The notes beneath the pieces are model-generated. The model searched no databases, was not told where the DNA came from, and saw nothing but the letters and a program-made list of their open reading frames with translations. Below are positions 1 through 5,168 of a stretch of DNA of 5,168 nt, piece after piece; position 1 is the stretch's first letter, and every line of letters starts with the position of its first letter. Position numbers and translations under genes: made by a program. This DNA is from Flammeovirgaceae bacterium UBA2786 (GTDB lineage Bacteria > Bacteroidota > Bacteroidia > Cytophagales > Cyclobacteriaceae), in NCBI GenBank assembly GCA_002352225.1, contig DEIA01000003.1:1-5168 (forward strand), in the 5' to 3' direction.

Positions 1-2
1 GC

Positions 3-44
3 GAAGGTCGTTGGCTGCGCATATTCCGCAGACCCCCGACCTTC
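3..44. repeat. Long imperfect hairpin downstream of the left-most gene
   Basis: GAAGGTCG at 3-10 is the exact reverse complement of CGACCTTC at 37-44. Inside it, CTGCG at 15-19 pairs with CGCAG at 27-31 around a 7-nt loop, and GG 13-14 can pair with CC 33-34. The structure starts 25 nt after the stop codon of the exported-protein gene ending at 69, so it could stabilise or end that transcript. No T-run is visible on the minus-strand side before the window edge, so it is not a textbook intrinsic terminator. The length, internal mismatches and GC-rich character also fit a REP-like or MITE-like intergenic repeat. The pairing is seen directly; the role is inferred. Confidence 0.6.
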
Positions 45-68
45 ATGATGTTCTTTTCAGGAAATCAA

Positions 69-668
69 TTACTGTGCTATCTGAACAATTTTTGCTAATG
101 GAATTGTATTGGCTGCGTTTGTCATTTCTGTCTCGGTAGCGTCATCCATTTTCAGGGTAAGCAATGTGTTATTCATTGGTATTTGCAATTCGTAATTGGT
201 TTTGCCGGTTTCGGTGTTCACCTGTTTATTAAGAATTGATTTGTATCCTTGCACGCGAATAATTTTCTGGTTTTCATCGCGCATCATACCTCCAATAACG
301 GGCATACTTAAAATTGCATTGATTGAACTAATAAGCGGAGAGTTATTGATGATTTCGATAGATCCTCTTTTAGGGTCGGCTCCATACTGGCGGCTAACGT
401 ACAAGCCTACATATCCACCTGTGCCGGTTACGTTGTCTTCTTTATCGTTTACGCTTAGCGTTCCTACTTTGGCAGGAAGTAATTTCAATACTTCTTTTCC
501 TATGGCTATGTCTAAATCGCGCAGCATTTGTTCCATAGCAAAACGCGAATCCTGCAGGTTGCCTGAAGCATATGAAGACCGGGCCGTTGAAATATTTTTA
601 TCAAATTCCTGCGCTACGACAATCTGACTGCCGAGTAAAAGCGCTATTACCAGTTTATACATTTTCAT
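69..668 (-). CDS. Exported protein of unknown function, paralogue of its upstream neighbour
   Basis: I do not recognise a named family. The frame opens with ATG at 680, one base after the preceding gene's stop. Two later ATGs (668, 662) fit a signal peptide better, so I prefer 668 (199 aa). The N-terminus MKMYKLVIALLLGSQIVVAQ has a basic start, a hydrophobic core and a VVA-Q signal peptidase I-like site, so the protein is probably periplasmic. The mature part, about 180 residues, begins with a likely helical segment (around FDKNISTARSSYASGNLQ), followed by LKLLPAKVGTLS, VTGTGGYVGL, an alternating beta-like stretch with IEIINNSPL, then VQGYKSIL and a C-terminal LAKIVQIAQ. These segments align in order with the neighbouring protein, giving 12 identities over 24 ungapped residues around LKLLP...VTGTG. 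The layout loosely recalls small uncharacterised periplasmic proteins with an LP..GW core and late G.+A. motif, but that is memory only. No catalytic residues are evident. It is almost certainly co-transcribed with its paralogue. Confidence 0.85.
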   Translation of the reverse strand: MKMYKLVIALLLGSQIVVAQEFDKNISTARSSYASGNLQDSRFAMEQMLRDLDIAIGKEVLKLLPAKVGTLSVNDKEDNVTGTGGYVGLYVSRQYGADPKRGSIEIINNSPLISSINAILSMPVIGGMMRDENQKIIRVQGYKSILNKQVNTETGKTNYELQIPMNNTLLTLKMDDATETEMTNAANTIPLAKIVQIAQ

Positions 669-681
669 ACTTGTTAGCATC

Positions 682-1491
682 TTATTGTTCGCCTAATTCT
701 TTCTTAATCTCATCGATATTAAATGTTTCTGCGGCTTTCATCATTTCTGATTCTGAAGCAAAGCTTACACCATTAAACGCAATTAACGATGACTGGCCCA
801 GCGGTACACTCAGTTTATATCCGCTGCTTTCGTTATACTCAATAATAGCCCGATATCCCTTCAGTTTGGTTTGTTTCCAGTTTTGTTCGCCATTGGTTTG
901 TTGTGCGTATCCGCCCGAAGCGAGGTAAGCATTAACACCAGCCATCAATACCGAGTTGTTTGCTATGGTTACTTTAAACTCTTTGTCTTTAGTTGAATAC
1001 TCCCGGTGAATAGTTAACCCGGCCCAGCCCCAGCCTGTACTGGTTACCCGGTCGGCTTCTGCTTCTTTGCTTAACCCTGCAACAGCCTCTGGCAGCGATT
1101 TCAAAATTTTATTTCCAATCTCTAATTCAACACCCAGCATAGCTTGTTGTACGGCATACCGTGCTTCGCCATAACTATTCTTTTTGTATGCCGCTTCTGC
1201 TTCTGTTAAATTCTGATTTACATCCGGAGGTGTAGAGATTAATCCTCCACCATTATTAGCCGGGTTATTTCCGCTACCATTTGCTCCGCCCTGCCCTCCG
1301 GCACCGGTGTTGCCTTTACCGCCCTGCCCGGTTTGATTTTTATCTTTGCCTTTAAACAGTTTGTCTATTTCCTGTCCGGCCTTTTGTTCAGCATTGTTTT
1401 CAACGCGTTGTTTTAGTCTGTTTAATACCTGGGCCTGCGTGGCTGTTCCTAAAAACAGTACCAGTGCTGCAGTTACTACACTTGTTTTCAT
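682..1491 (-). CDS. Exported protein of unknown function with Gly/Asn-rich linker
   Basis: The open frame begins at 1524, but ATG at 1491 gives a clean signal peptide, MKTSVVTAALVLFLGTATQAQ, with cleavage likely after TQA, so I place the start there (269 aa). After the signal comes a charged segment likely to be helical (LNRLKQRVENNAEQKAGQE, about residues 23-41). A low-complexity linker rich in Gly, Asn and Gln follows (about 54-83), then a domain of about 175 residues that matches the downstream protein along its length: LKSLPEAVAGLS, RVTSTGWGWAGL, VTIANNSVL, LKGYRAIIEY and a C-terminal FNIDEIKKEL. The linker and preceding helix are absent from the paralogue, so this copy has a tethering or interaction segment at its N-terminus. 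The predicted location is the periplasm or cell surface; there is no lipobox cysteine near the signal peptide. It is separated from rpiB by 132 nt, so it may have its own promoter. Function unknown. Confidence 0.87.
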   Translation of the reverse strand: MKTSVVTAALVLFLGTATQAQVLNRLKQRVENNAEQKAGQEIDKLFKGKDKNQTGQGGKGNTGAGGQGGANGSGNNPANNGGGLISTPPDVNQNLTEAEAAYKKNSYGEARYAVQQAMLGVELEIGNKILKSLPEAVAGLSKEAEADRVTSTGWGWAGLTIHREYSTKDKEFKVTIANNSVLMAGVNAYLASGGYAQQTNGEQNWKQTKLKGYRAIIEYNESSGYKLSVPLGQSSLIAFNGVSFASESEMMKAAETFNIDEIKKELGEQ

Positions 1492-1544
1492 TGGGTATTT
1501 ATTTAAACGGGTTATACATTCCATTGCTATACGTATGAATAAAA

Positions 1545-1561
1545 TTACAAAAATTTTGTAA
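1545..1561. promoter_or_regulatory. AT-rich palindrome upstream of the exported-protein pair
   Basis: TTACAAAA (1545-1552) and TTTTGTAA (1554-1561) are exact reverse complements around one central A. Read on the minus strand, the repeat is followed by TTTTATT, so it could act as a weak terminator for the rpiB transcript. It also lies 54 nt upstream of the preferred start at 1491, where an operator for a dimeric regulator could sit. The symmetry is seen; neither role is demonstrated. Confidence 0.4.
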
Positions 1562-1581
1562 GGATACTTACGTGAAAATCA

Positions 1582-1606
1582 AATCAATTGATTCAATTTA
1601 ATTGAA
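1582..1606. promoter_or_regulatory. Overlapping palindromes with four TCAATT/AATTGA hexamers
   Basis: AATCAATTGATT (1582-1593) is a perfect 12-bp palindrome. TTCAATT (1592-1598) and AATTGAA (1600-1606) form a second one around a single T. The two share bases 1592-1593, so as RNA hairpins they would compete. The hexamer TCAATT or its complement occurs at 1584, 1586, 1593 and 1600. The site lies 18 nt past the rpiB stop and about 90 nt before the next gene, compatible with an operator array or an AT-rich transcript end. It may be partly chance in AT-rich DNA. Confidence 0.4.
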
Positions 1607-1623
1607 CCTTCTTGATATGATTA

Positions 1624-2052
1624 TTAACAACTGATTTTCTCAACTCTACGGCTATGGCGGCCGCCTTCAAATGGTGTGTTGAGAAAAGTGTTTACAATTT
1701 CTGATGCTTCCCGGGGTGAAATAAACCTTGCCGGAATACATACTATGTTAGCATTATTATGCTGGCGTGCCAATGCAGCCAGTTCGGGTAACCAGCAGAT
1801 TGCTGCACGAATACCCTGATGTTTGTTGGCTGTAATAGCCACCCCATTTGCGCTTCCGCAGATTAATATGCCGAGCTCAGCTTTTTTTGCTTCAATATCA
1901 GATGCCACCGGATGAGCAAAGTCAGGATAATCTACCGACTCTGACGAATGTGTTCCAAAATCGGTAAGTTCATGTCCTTTGGCCGTAAGTTCTGCAAGTA
2001 GTTTTGCTTTATACTCAAATCCGGCATGGTCGGCACCAATGGCAATTTTCAT
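1624..2052 (-). CDS. rpiB: Ribose-5-phosphate isomerase B
   Basis: A cytosolic enzyme of the non-oxidative pentose phosphate pathway that interconverts ribose 5-phosphate and ribulose 5-phosphate. The 142-aa length is normal for the RpiB/LacAB family. Family landmarks occur in order: IGADHAGFEYK at the N-terminus (Asp8, His9), FGTHS and VDYPDFA near 32-45, the ICGSANGV loop with Cys65 as the expected catalytic base, NKHQGIRAA (77-84), RQHNNANI with His98, and GGRHSRRVEKI near the C-terminus, whose arginines contact the phosphate. In the CGSANG loop Ala replaces the second Gly of the commoner CGSGNG; I regard this as ordinary variation. The start is the only sensible ATG, since residues 2-9 are already the conserved core. 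It lies 12 nt downstream of tatC with no evident Shine-Dalgarno, so it is probably co-transcribed. The frame ends in a tandem TAATAA stop. LacA/LacB sugar-phosphate isomerases are related, but nothing nearby suggests galactose metabolism. Confidence 0.95.
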   Translation of the reverse strand: MKIAIGADHAGFEYKAKLLAELTAKGHELTDFGTHSSESVDYPDFAHPVASDIEAKKAELGILICGSANGVAITANKHQGIRAAICWLPELAALARQHNNANIVCIPARFISPREASEIVNTFLNTPFEGGRHSRRVEKISC

Positions 2053-2064
2053 CTTGTTAATGAT

Positions 2065-2898
2065 TTAGGTTGCTGAATTCTGAAGTTCGGCCAATTCGCG
2101 TTTTTCTTTTCTGCGCAATTCCATTGCCGATATCCAAATGCTGATTTCGTAGAGAATATACAACGGAACGGAAATTAATGATTGGCTAAGCGGGTCGGGG
2201 CTTGGCGTAATTATAGCGCCTGTAATTAAAATAATTACTACCGCATGCTTGCGATAATGGCGCAAGAATTTTGGTGTTACAATTCCCACTTTTGTGAGGA
2301 AGAAAATCACTACCGGCAATTGAAACAGCAAGCCGCTCCCCAACACCAGCGCTGTAATAGTTGAAACGTAAGAGGTGATATCAAACTCGTTGGCAATTTT
2401 ATCGCTTATTGTATAGTTGGCAAGAAAGGCAATCGTCATCGGGCTGAGAATGAAATACCCGAAGGCAATTCCTAACAAAAACAAAAAAGAAACATAGAAT
2501 ACTGCTCCGCGCGAACCCTTCTTTTCGCGGTTATACAGCCCGGGGCTTACAAACCTCCACAATTCCCAAACTACATAAGGGAATGCCACACACAATCCAA
2601 TTACAAATGAAGAGGTGAGTTGCATTGTAAACTGCCCCATTAAAAACCGGCTTTGCAACTTCATCGGAATTTCGGTTACACATAACCCATCTACTCCGGT
2701 AATTTCGCCCAGGCGGCAAAGCCACCTGAACGTAATAAAGGTTGGTTCGCTGGGCGCAAAAATAATTTCATCGAAAATGAAGCCGGTAAATACAAAGGCC
2801 AGAATCATCATGATAAAAATTGCAGCCACTGACCGCACCACATGCCACCGCAATTCTTCCAGGTGGTCTAAAAATGCCATTTCTTTTTCTTCAGCCAT
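2065..2898 (-). CDS. tatC: Sec-independent protein translocase subunit TatC
   Basis: The polytopic inner-membrane core of the twin-arginine translocase, which binds the RR signal peptide of folded substrates. At 277 aa it is slightly longer than Escherichia coli TatC. The cytoplasmic N-terminus FLDHLEELRWH carries Glu15 in the signal-peptide-binding position. Likely membrane segments are about 20-42, 92-112, 133-157, 178-205, 217-232 and 237-257. Between TM2 and TM3 the conserved loop reads ELWRFVSPGLYNREKKG, with Glu125 matching the second signal-peptide-binding glutamate. ITPSPDPLSQ (230-239) is the family signature after TM5. TM4 carries FQLP, where E. coli has FEVP. The first periplasmic loop (about 43-90) is long and contains two cysteines (61 and 73), a form I associate with Bacteroidota. 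No tatA/tatB gene is in the window, so the partner must be encoded elsewhere. The ATG overlaps the end of the upstream PIN gene by 8 nt, suggesting translational coupling; rpiB follows after 12 nt. Confidence 0.96.
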   Translation of the reverse strand: MAEEKEMAFLDHLEELRWHVVRSVAAIFIMMILAFVFTGFIFDEIIFAPSEPTFITFRWLCRLGEITGVDGLCVTEIPMKLQSRFLMGQFTMQLTSSFVIGLCVAFPYVVWELWRFVSPGLYNREKKGSRGAVFYVSFLFLLGIAFGYFILSPMTIAFLANYTISDKIANEFDITSYVSTITALVLGSGLLFQLPVVIFFLTKVGIVTPKFLRHYRKHAVVIILITGAIITPSPDPLSQSLISVPLYILYEISIWISAMELRRKEKRELAELQNSAT

Positions 2899-3331
2899 GT
2901 ACAGGTGTTATCACATTTAATCCTTTGATCTTATTCAAGGCAATATCGTTTGTCAAAAACCAATCTGCTTTTATTTCCATAGCGGTTGCCGAATGAATGG
3001 CATCAGGCATCCGAACTCCATACTCAGCTCTTAGTTTAGCTGCGAGTTTGGAAATAGCTTCATTAACACGAATCAGTTTAAGGGTTTGTGTTCCGGATAA
3101 AAAATATTCGTATTGCTCAGCTAATCTATGATTCCCTTGTCTGAACGGTAAGGTTAATACTTCTGTAAGTGTTATAACTGAGGTATAAAAAATAAAATCG
3201 CCTGCTTCGTTCTTTTTAAACAGTAGTTCAAGAAACTTACTGTACGCGGGGTTATCTTCCAGGTAATAGATTAGCGGGGCCGTATCCAGATAAACAGCTT
3301 TGTTATCAAATTTTTCGTTCGCTCCACTCAT
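2891..3331 (-). CDS. PIN-domain ribonuclease, VapC-like toxin
   Basis: A probable metal-dependent endoribonuclease of the PIN fold, acting as the toxin of a type II toxin-antitoxin pair. The 146-aa length is normal for VapC. The expected acidic residues are present: Asp16 in VYLDTAPLIYYLE, Glu57 in ITLTEVLTLP, Asp110 in RMPDAIHSATA, and Asp129 in WFLTNDIAL. Together they should form the Mg/Mn site, so the enzyme looks intact. The ATG at 3331 is the only usual start codon upstream of the Asp16 motif, so the 26-nt overlap with the preceding small gene is real. Its stop TGA lies inside the first codons of tatC. Overlap with a short upstream gene is the standard antitoxin-toxin layout. The RNA target cannot be read from sequence. 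A stand-alone PIN nuclease is possible but less likely given the partner. Confidence 0.88.
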   Translation of the reverse strand: MSGANEKFDNKAVYLDTAPLIYYLEDNPAYSKFLELLFKKNEAGDFIFYTSVITLTEVLTLPFRQGNHRLAEQYEYFLSGTQTLKLIRVNEAISKLAAKLRAEYGVRMPDAIHSATAMEIKADWFLTNDIALNKIKGLNVITPVHG

Positions 3332-3536
3332 CTCTCAATTCCTGAATATACTTTCCTACATCCACCTGCCTCCACATTTCTTTGCCCAGCCCGGCAAGTT
3401 GAGTAATCCGTACAGGTTCTTTGGAAATCGGGGCTTTGAGTTGTTCAAGAGCAAGCATTAGCTGTTCGCGCTGTGTTTCTGTTAACAGCGCCAGTTCTGC
3501 TACCATTGTATTCAAATTTGGTTTGCCCTTTTTCAT
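3306..3536 (-). CDS. Probable antitoxin partner of the PIN-domain toxin
   Basis: A small acidic/amphipathic protein (76 aa from ATG 3536) expected to bind and neutralise the adjacent PIN nuclease and possibly repress its own transcription. The frame extends three codons upstream to a TTG at 3545, but the ATG is preferred. Residues 7-34 (NLNTMVAELALLTETQREQL and on to LEQL) look like one or two helices suited to dimerisation. The C-terminal part, LGKEMWRQVDVGKYIQELRD then EWSERKI, resembles the toxin-wrapping tails of short VapB-type antitoxins, where a W..(I/V)D...Y(I/V)..LR..W pattern is common as I recall it. No clear AbrB, ribbon-helix-helix or Phd DNA-binding domain is visible, so family placement is open. 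The gene begins 19 nt after glyA and overlaps the toxin by 26 nt, which is the main support for its role. No Shine-Dalgarno is seen. Confidence 0.75.
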   Translation of the reverse strand: MKKGKPNLNTMVAELALLTETQREQLMLALEQLKAPISKEPVRITQLAGLGKEMWRQVDVGKYIQELRDEWSERKI

Positions 3537-3555
3537 GCAGGCCAAAGGTAACGGT

Positions 3556-4827
3556 TTAGGCGTACAAAGGGAATTTTTTCATAAACGTATTCACCTTACG
3601 TTTTACAGCCTTCAGGTGTTTTTCATCGCCTGGTTTCTGCAGCACTTCATCAATCAGATCAACCACTTTAACCACATCTTTTTCTTTTAAACCCCGTGTG
3701 GTTACAGCTGGTGTGCCAATGCGCATGCCCGAGGTTACCATAGGCGATTGCGTATCGAAGGGCACCATGTTTTTGTTGATGGTGATATCTGCCTTAATCA
3801 AAGATTCTTCGGCAATTTTTCCGGTTAAATTTTTAGAACGCAAATCAATCAACATAACATGATTGTCGGTTCCGCCCGAAATTATTTTATATCCTTTCTG
3901 TATAAAGGCATCGGCCATCGCTTTGGCGTTTTTGGCAACCTGTACAATGTAGGTTAAGTATTCATCGCTAAGCGCTTCGCCAAACGCAATAGCCTTGGCG
4001 GCAATAACATGCTCTAAAGGGCCGCCCTGTGTACCGGGGAACACACCCGAATCTAATAAGGACGACATCTTGCGCAATTCTCCTTTCGGAGTTTTAAGTC
4101 CGAAGGGGTTATCGAAATTTTTACCCAGTAAGATCAATCCTCCACGAGGGCCGCGAAGTGTTTTGTGGGTAGTGGTAGTTACAATGTGGCAATGTTCCAT
4201 CGGGTCGTTTAATAAACCACGCGCAATCAATCCGGCCGGGTGCGAAATATCGGCCAGCAACAAAGCCCCCACAGCATCTGCGGCAGCGCGAAGTTTTATA
4301 TAGTCCCAATCGCGGCTGTAAGCCGATGCTCCACAAATAATCATCTTTGGCTTTTCGCGCAAAGCGGTTTCCATTACTTTATCAAAATCAATAAGTCCGG
4401 TTTCCTGCTCTACACCATAAAACGATGGCTGATATAATTTACCCGAAAAGTTTACAGGCGAACCATGTGTAAGGTGGCCGCCATGCGAAAGATCGAAGCC
4501 GAGGATTTTATCGCCCGGTTTAAGGCAGGCCAGCATAACCGCTGCATTAGCCTGTGCGCCTGAGTGCGGCTGTACATTGGCCCATTCGGCACCAAAAAGT
4601 TCTTTTATCCTATCGATAGCTAATTGCTCAACCTCATCTACTATTTCGCAGCCTCCGTAATACCGTTTGCCGGGCAGGCCTTCTGCATATTTATTGGTAA
4701 GCACCGAGCCCTGGGCTTTCATTACCTGAAGCGACACAAAGTTTTCGGATGCAATCAGTTCTATGCCGTGTTCCTGTCTTTGTTTTTCTTTTTCAATCAG
4801 GTCAAAAACAACTTTATCGCGTTTCAT
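3556..4827 (-). CDS. glyA: Serine hydroxymethyltransferase
   Basis: A cytosolic PLP enzyme that converts serine and tetrahydrofolate to glycine and 5,10-methylenetetrahydrofolate, the main one-carbon source. The 423-aa length is normal. Landmarks in order: ELIASENF (23-30), NKYAEGLPGKRYYGG (45-59) with Tyr47 and Glu49, QPHSGAQAN (86-94) holding the PLP phosphate, SHGGHLTHG (114-122), LADISHPAGL (191-200) with Asp193 for the pyridine nitrogen and His196, TTTTHKTLRGPRGG with the Schiff-base Lys222, VFPGTQGGP (262-270), and SGMRIGTPAVTTRG with Arg369 for the substrate carboxylate. Residues about 235-260 form an insert between the PLP lysine and the FPG motif, which I recall as typical of Bacteroidota enzymes. 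All catalytic residues are present. The start ATG at 4827 gives the usual short N-terminus, with a plausible -7 element 23 nt upstream. It is the first gene of the apparent operon running into the antitoxin, toxin, tatC and rpiB. Confidence 0.98.
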   Translation of the reverse strand: MKRDKVVFDLIEKEKQRQEHGIELIASENFVSLQVMKAQGSVLTNKYAEGLPGKRYYGGCEIVDEVEQLAIDRIKELFGAEWANVQPHSGAQANAAVMLACLKPGDKILGFDLSHGGHLTHGSPVNFSGKLYQPSFYGVEQETGLIDFDKVMETALREKPKMIICGASAYSRDWDYIKLRAAADAVGALLLADISHPAGLIARGLLNDPMEHCHIVTTTTHKTLRGPRGGLILLGKNFDNPFGLKTPKGELRKMSSLLDSGVFPGTQGGPLEHVIAAKAIAFGEALSDEYLTYIVQVAKNAKAMADAFIQKGYKIISGGTDNHVMLIDLRSKNLTGKIAEESLIKADITINKNMVPFDTQSPMVTSGMRIGTPAVTTRGLKEKDVVKVVDLIDEVLQKPGDEKHLKAVKRKVNTFMKKFPLYA

Positions 4828-4849
4828 AGTGGTTGGAATGTTGAGGCGT

Positions 4850-4857
4850 CAAAAATA
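4850..4857 (-). promoter_or_regulatory. Candidate Bacteroidota -7 promoter element for glyA
   Basis: Read on the minus strand, this is TATTTTTG, a full match to the TAnnTTTG -7 consensus of Bacteroidota. It lies 22 nt upstream of the glyA ATG, which would give a short leader of roughly 15 nt. No good TTG -33 box sits at the usual 19-21 nt spacing, so the call rests on one half of the promoter. No riboswitch-like structure is evident in the leader. Confidence 0.4.
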
Positions 4858-5003
4858 AGGATATTATAAGCACACCGGTATGGGTATTTGCAAAAAAGCA
4901 AGTTAGAGCTGATTCTTTCGGAAGCAGGCTCTTAAGTGGTTGATTATTGCAGGGCTGTTCTGCCTGTACGAGAGCGGTGAGTATAGCGTTAAATTCTTTA
5001 TAC

Positions 5004-5031
5004 GTGGAGTCCCCAAGGCGGGAGACTCCAC
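5004..5031. repeat. Hairpin with 8-bp perfect arms plus CCC/GGG extension
   Basis: GTGGAGTC (5004-5011) is the exact complement of GACTCCAC (5024-5031). CCC (5012-5014) can pair with GGG (5020-5022), leaving a bulged A at 5023 and the loop AAGGC. It has no adjacent T-run on either strand, so it is a poor intrinsic terminator. A bulged stem of this size is what REP-like extragenic repeats look like, but no second copy exists in the window to prove repetition. Confidence 0.55.
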
Positions 5032-5078
5032 TTGGAAGAAATTTTAAAGTATAGCCCTGCAGGGGCGGCTGGAGATTG

Positions 5079-5126
5079 CGTGCTGGAAAAAGTTTGCATT
5101 TCAAACACAACCGGGCGGTCAGCACG
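5079..5126. repeat. Spaced inverted repeat with a nested small hairpin
   Basis: CGTGCTG (5079-5085) is the exact complement of CAGCACG (5120-5126). Nested inside, GTTTG (5092-5096) pairs with CAAAC (5102-5106) around a 5-nt loop. The arms are short and the spacer is 34 nt, so the structure could be chance, but it adjoins the hairpin at 5004-5031 and the IS-like end at 5147. Confidence 0.35.
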
Positions 5127-5146
5127 ATTCGCCTGGAACTTGTAGC

Positions 5147-5168
5147 GAGGCTGTCTCAAAAGTCAAAT
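5147..5168. mobile_element. Possible terminal inverted repeat of an insertion sequence, cut by the window edge
   Basis: GAGGCTGTCTCAAAAGT (5147-5163) resembles the outer ends of insertion sequences common in Bacteroidota, which I associate with IS1182-like elements; the family assignment is from memory and uncertain. If correct, the element begins here and extends to the right, outside the window. No transposase sequence, second end or target duplication can be seen. Confidence 0.4.

Larger units (their letters stand above)
4858..5146. other. Intergenic stretch without a supported gene
   Basis: From the glyA promoter region to the IS-like edge I see no convincing coding sequence. The longest frame, on the minus strand, needs a GTG start near 5125, has no recognisable motif and runs into glyA. 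The right half is richer in GC and symmetry than the left, with a hairpin at 5004-5031, the palindrome CCCTGCAGGG at 5055-5064 and a spaced inverted repeat at 5079-5126. This suggests repeat or mobile-element debris rather than a gene. Confidence 0.5.

Noticed and set aside
1..48. Possible tRNA fragment, because the minus strand contains GGTCGGGGGT
   Set aside because: The rest of a T-arm, the acceptor stem and the anticodon arm are absent; the bases are explained by the hairpin.
196..928. Plus-strand open frames of 143 and 118 codons
   Set aside because: They lie antisense to the two exported-protein genes, have no motifs, and are explained as shadows of those coding frames.
1492..1524. Upstream ATG at 1524 as the start of the linker-containing exported protein
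   Set aside because: It would put 11 extra residues (MECITRLNKYP) before a complete signal peptide; ATG at 1491 gives a standard signal sequence.
3537..3545. TTG at 3545 as the antitoxin start
   Set aside because: It is a rare start adding only three residues; the ATG at 3536 is nearer and more usual, and neither has a Shine-Dalgarno.
3995..4303. Plus-strand open frame of 102 codons inside glyA
   Set aside because: It is antisense to the conserved PLP-lysine region of glyA and has no independent support.
4828..4930. Glycine riboswitch or other leader element before glyA
   Set aside because: The leader after the candidate -7 element is only about 15 nt, and no conserved riboswitch core is recognisable in the upstream region.
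4814..5125. 103-codon open frame on the minus strand upstream of glyA
   Set aside because: It needs a GTG start, has no recognisable domain or signal peptide, spans the hairpins and the glyA promoter region, and runs into the glyA start. It is most likely a chance frame across repeat-like DNA.

Overview
The window looks like a piece of a Bacteroidota chromosome, probably Cytophagales or a relative. The case rests on protein style: a serine hydroxymethyltransferase with the phylum-typical 'ADISHPAGL' motif and an insert after the PLP lysine, and a TatC with a long first periplasmic loop. It also rests on the lack of Shine-Dalgarno sequences and a TATTTTTG element upstream of glyA that fits the Bacteroidota -7 consensus. 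The taxonomic call is inferred from recalled families, not from a database search.

All seven genes I accept lie on the minus strand, so transcription runs right to left. In that order: glyA (4827-3556, glycine/one-carbon metabolism); a small putative antitoxin (3536-3306) overlapping a PIN-domain VapC-like toxin (3331-2891); tatC (2898-2065, twin-arginine translocase core); and rpiB (2052-1624, ribose-5-phosphate isomerase B). These five have gaps of 19 and 12 nt and overlaps of 26 and 8 nt, so they probably form one operon. The toxin-antitoxin pair sits inside a run of housekeeping genes, and the toxin's stop codon lies inside the start of tatC.

An AT-rich, palindrome-dense gap (1492-1623) follows. 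Then come two adjacent genes for exported proteins of unknown function (1491-682 and 668-69 by my preferred starts). They are clear paralogues of each other; the first has an extra Gly/Asn-rich linker. A strong hairpin (3-44) lies just downstream, at the left edge.

The right end (4828-5168) holds no convincing gene. It has a likely glyA promoter element, a GC-richer hairpin (5004-5031), a spaced inverted repeat (5079-5126), and at the very edge a sequence (5147-5168) resembling the terminal repeat of a Bacteroidota insertion sequence whose body would lie outside the window.

I do not see a clearly new multi-gene system. The most unusual items are the toxin-antitoxin pair wired into the tatC operon, the tandem secreted paralogues, and the repeat-like structures at both window edges.
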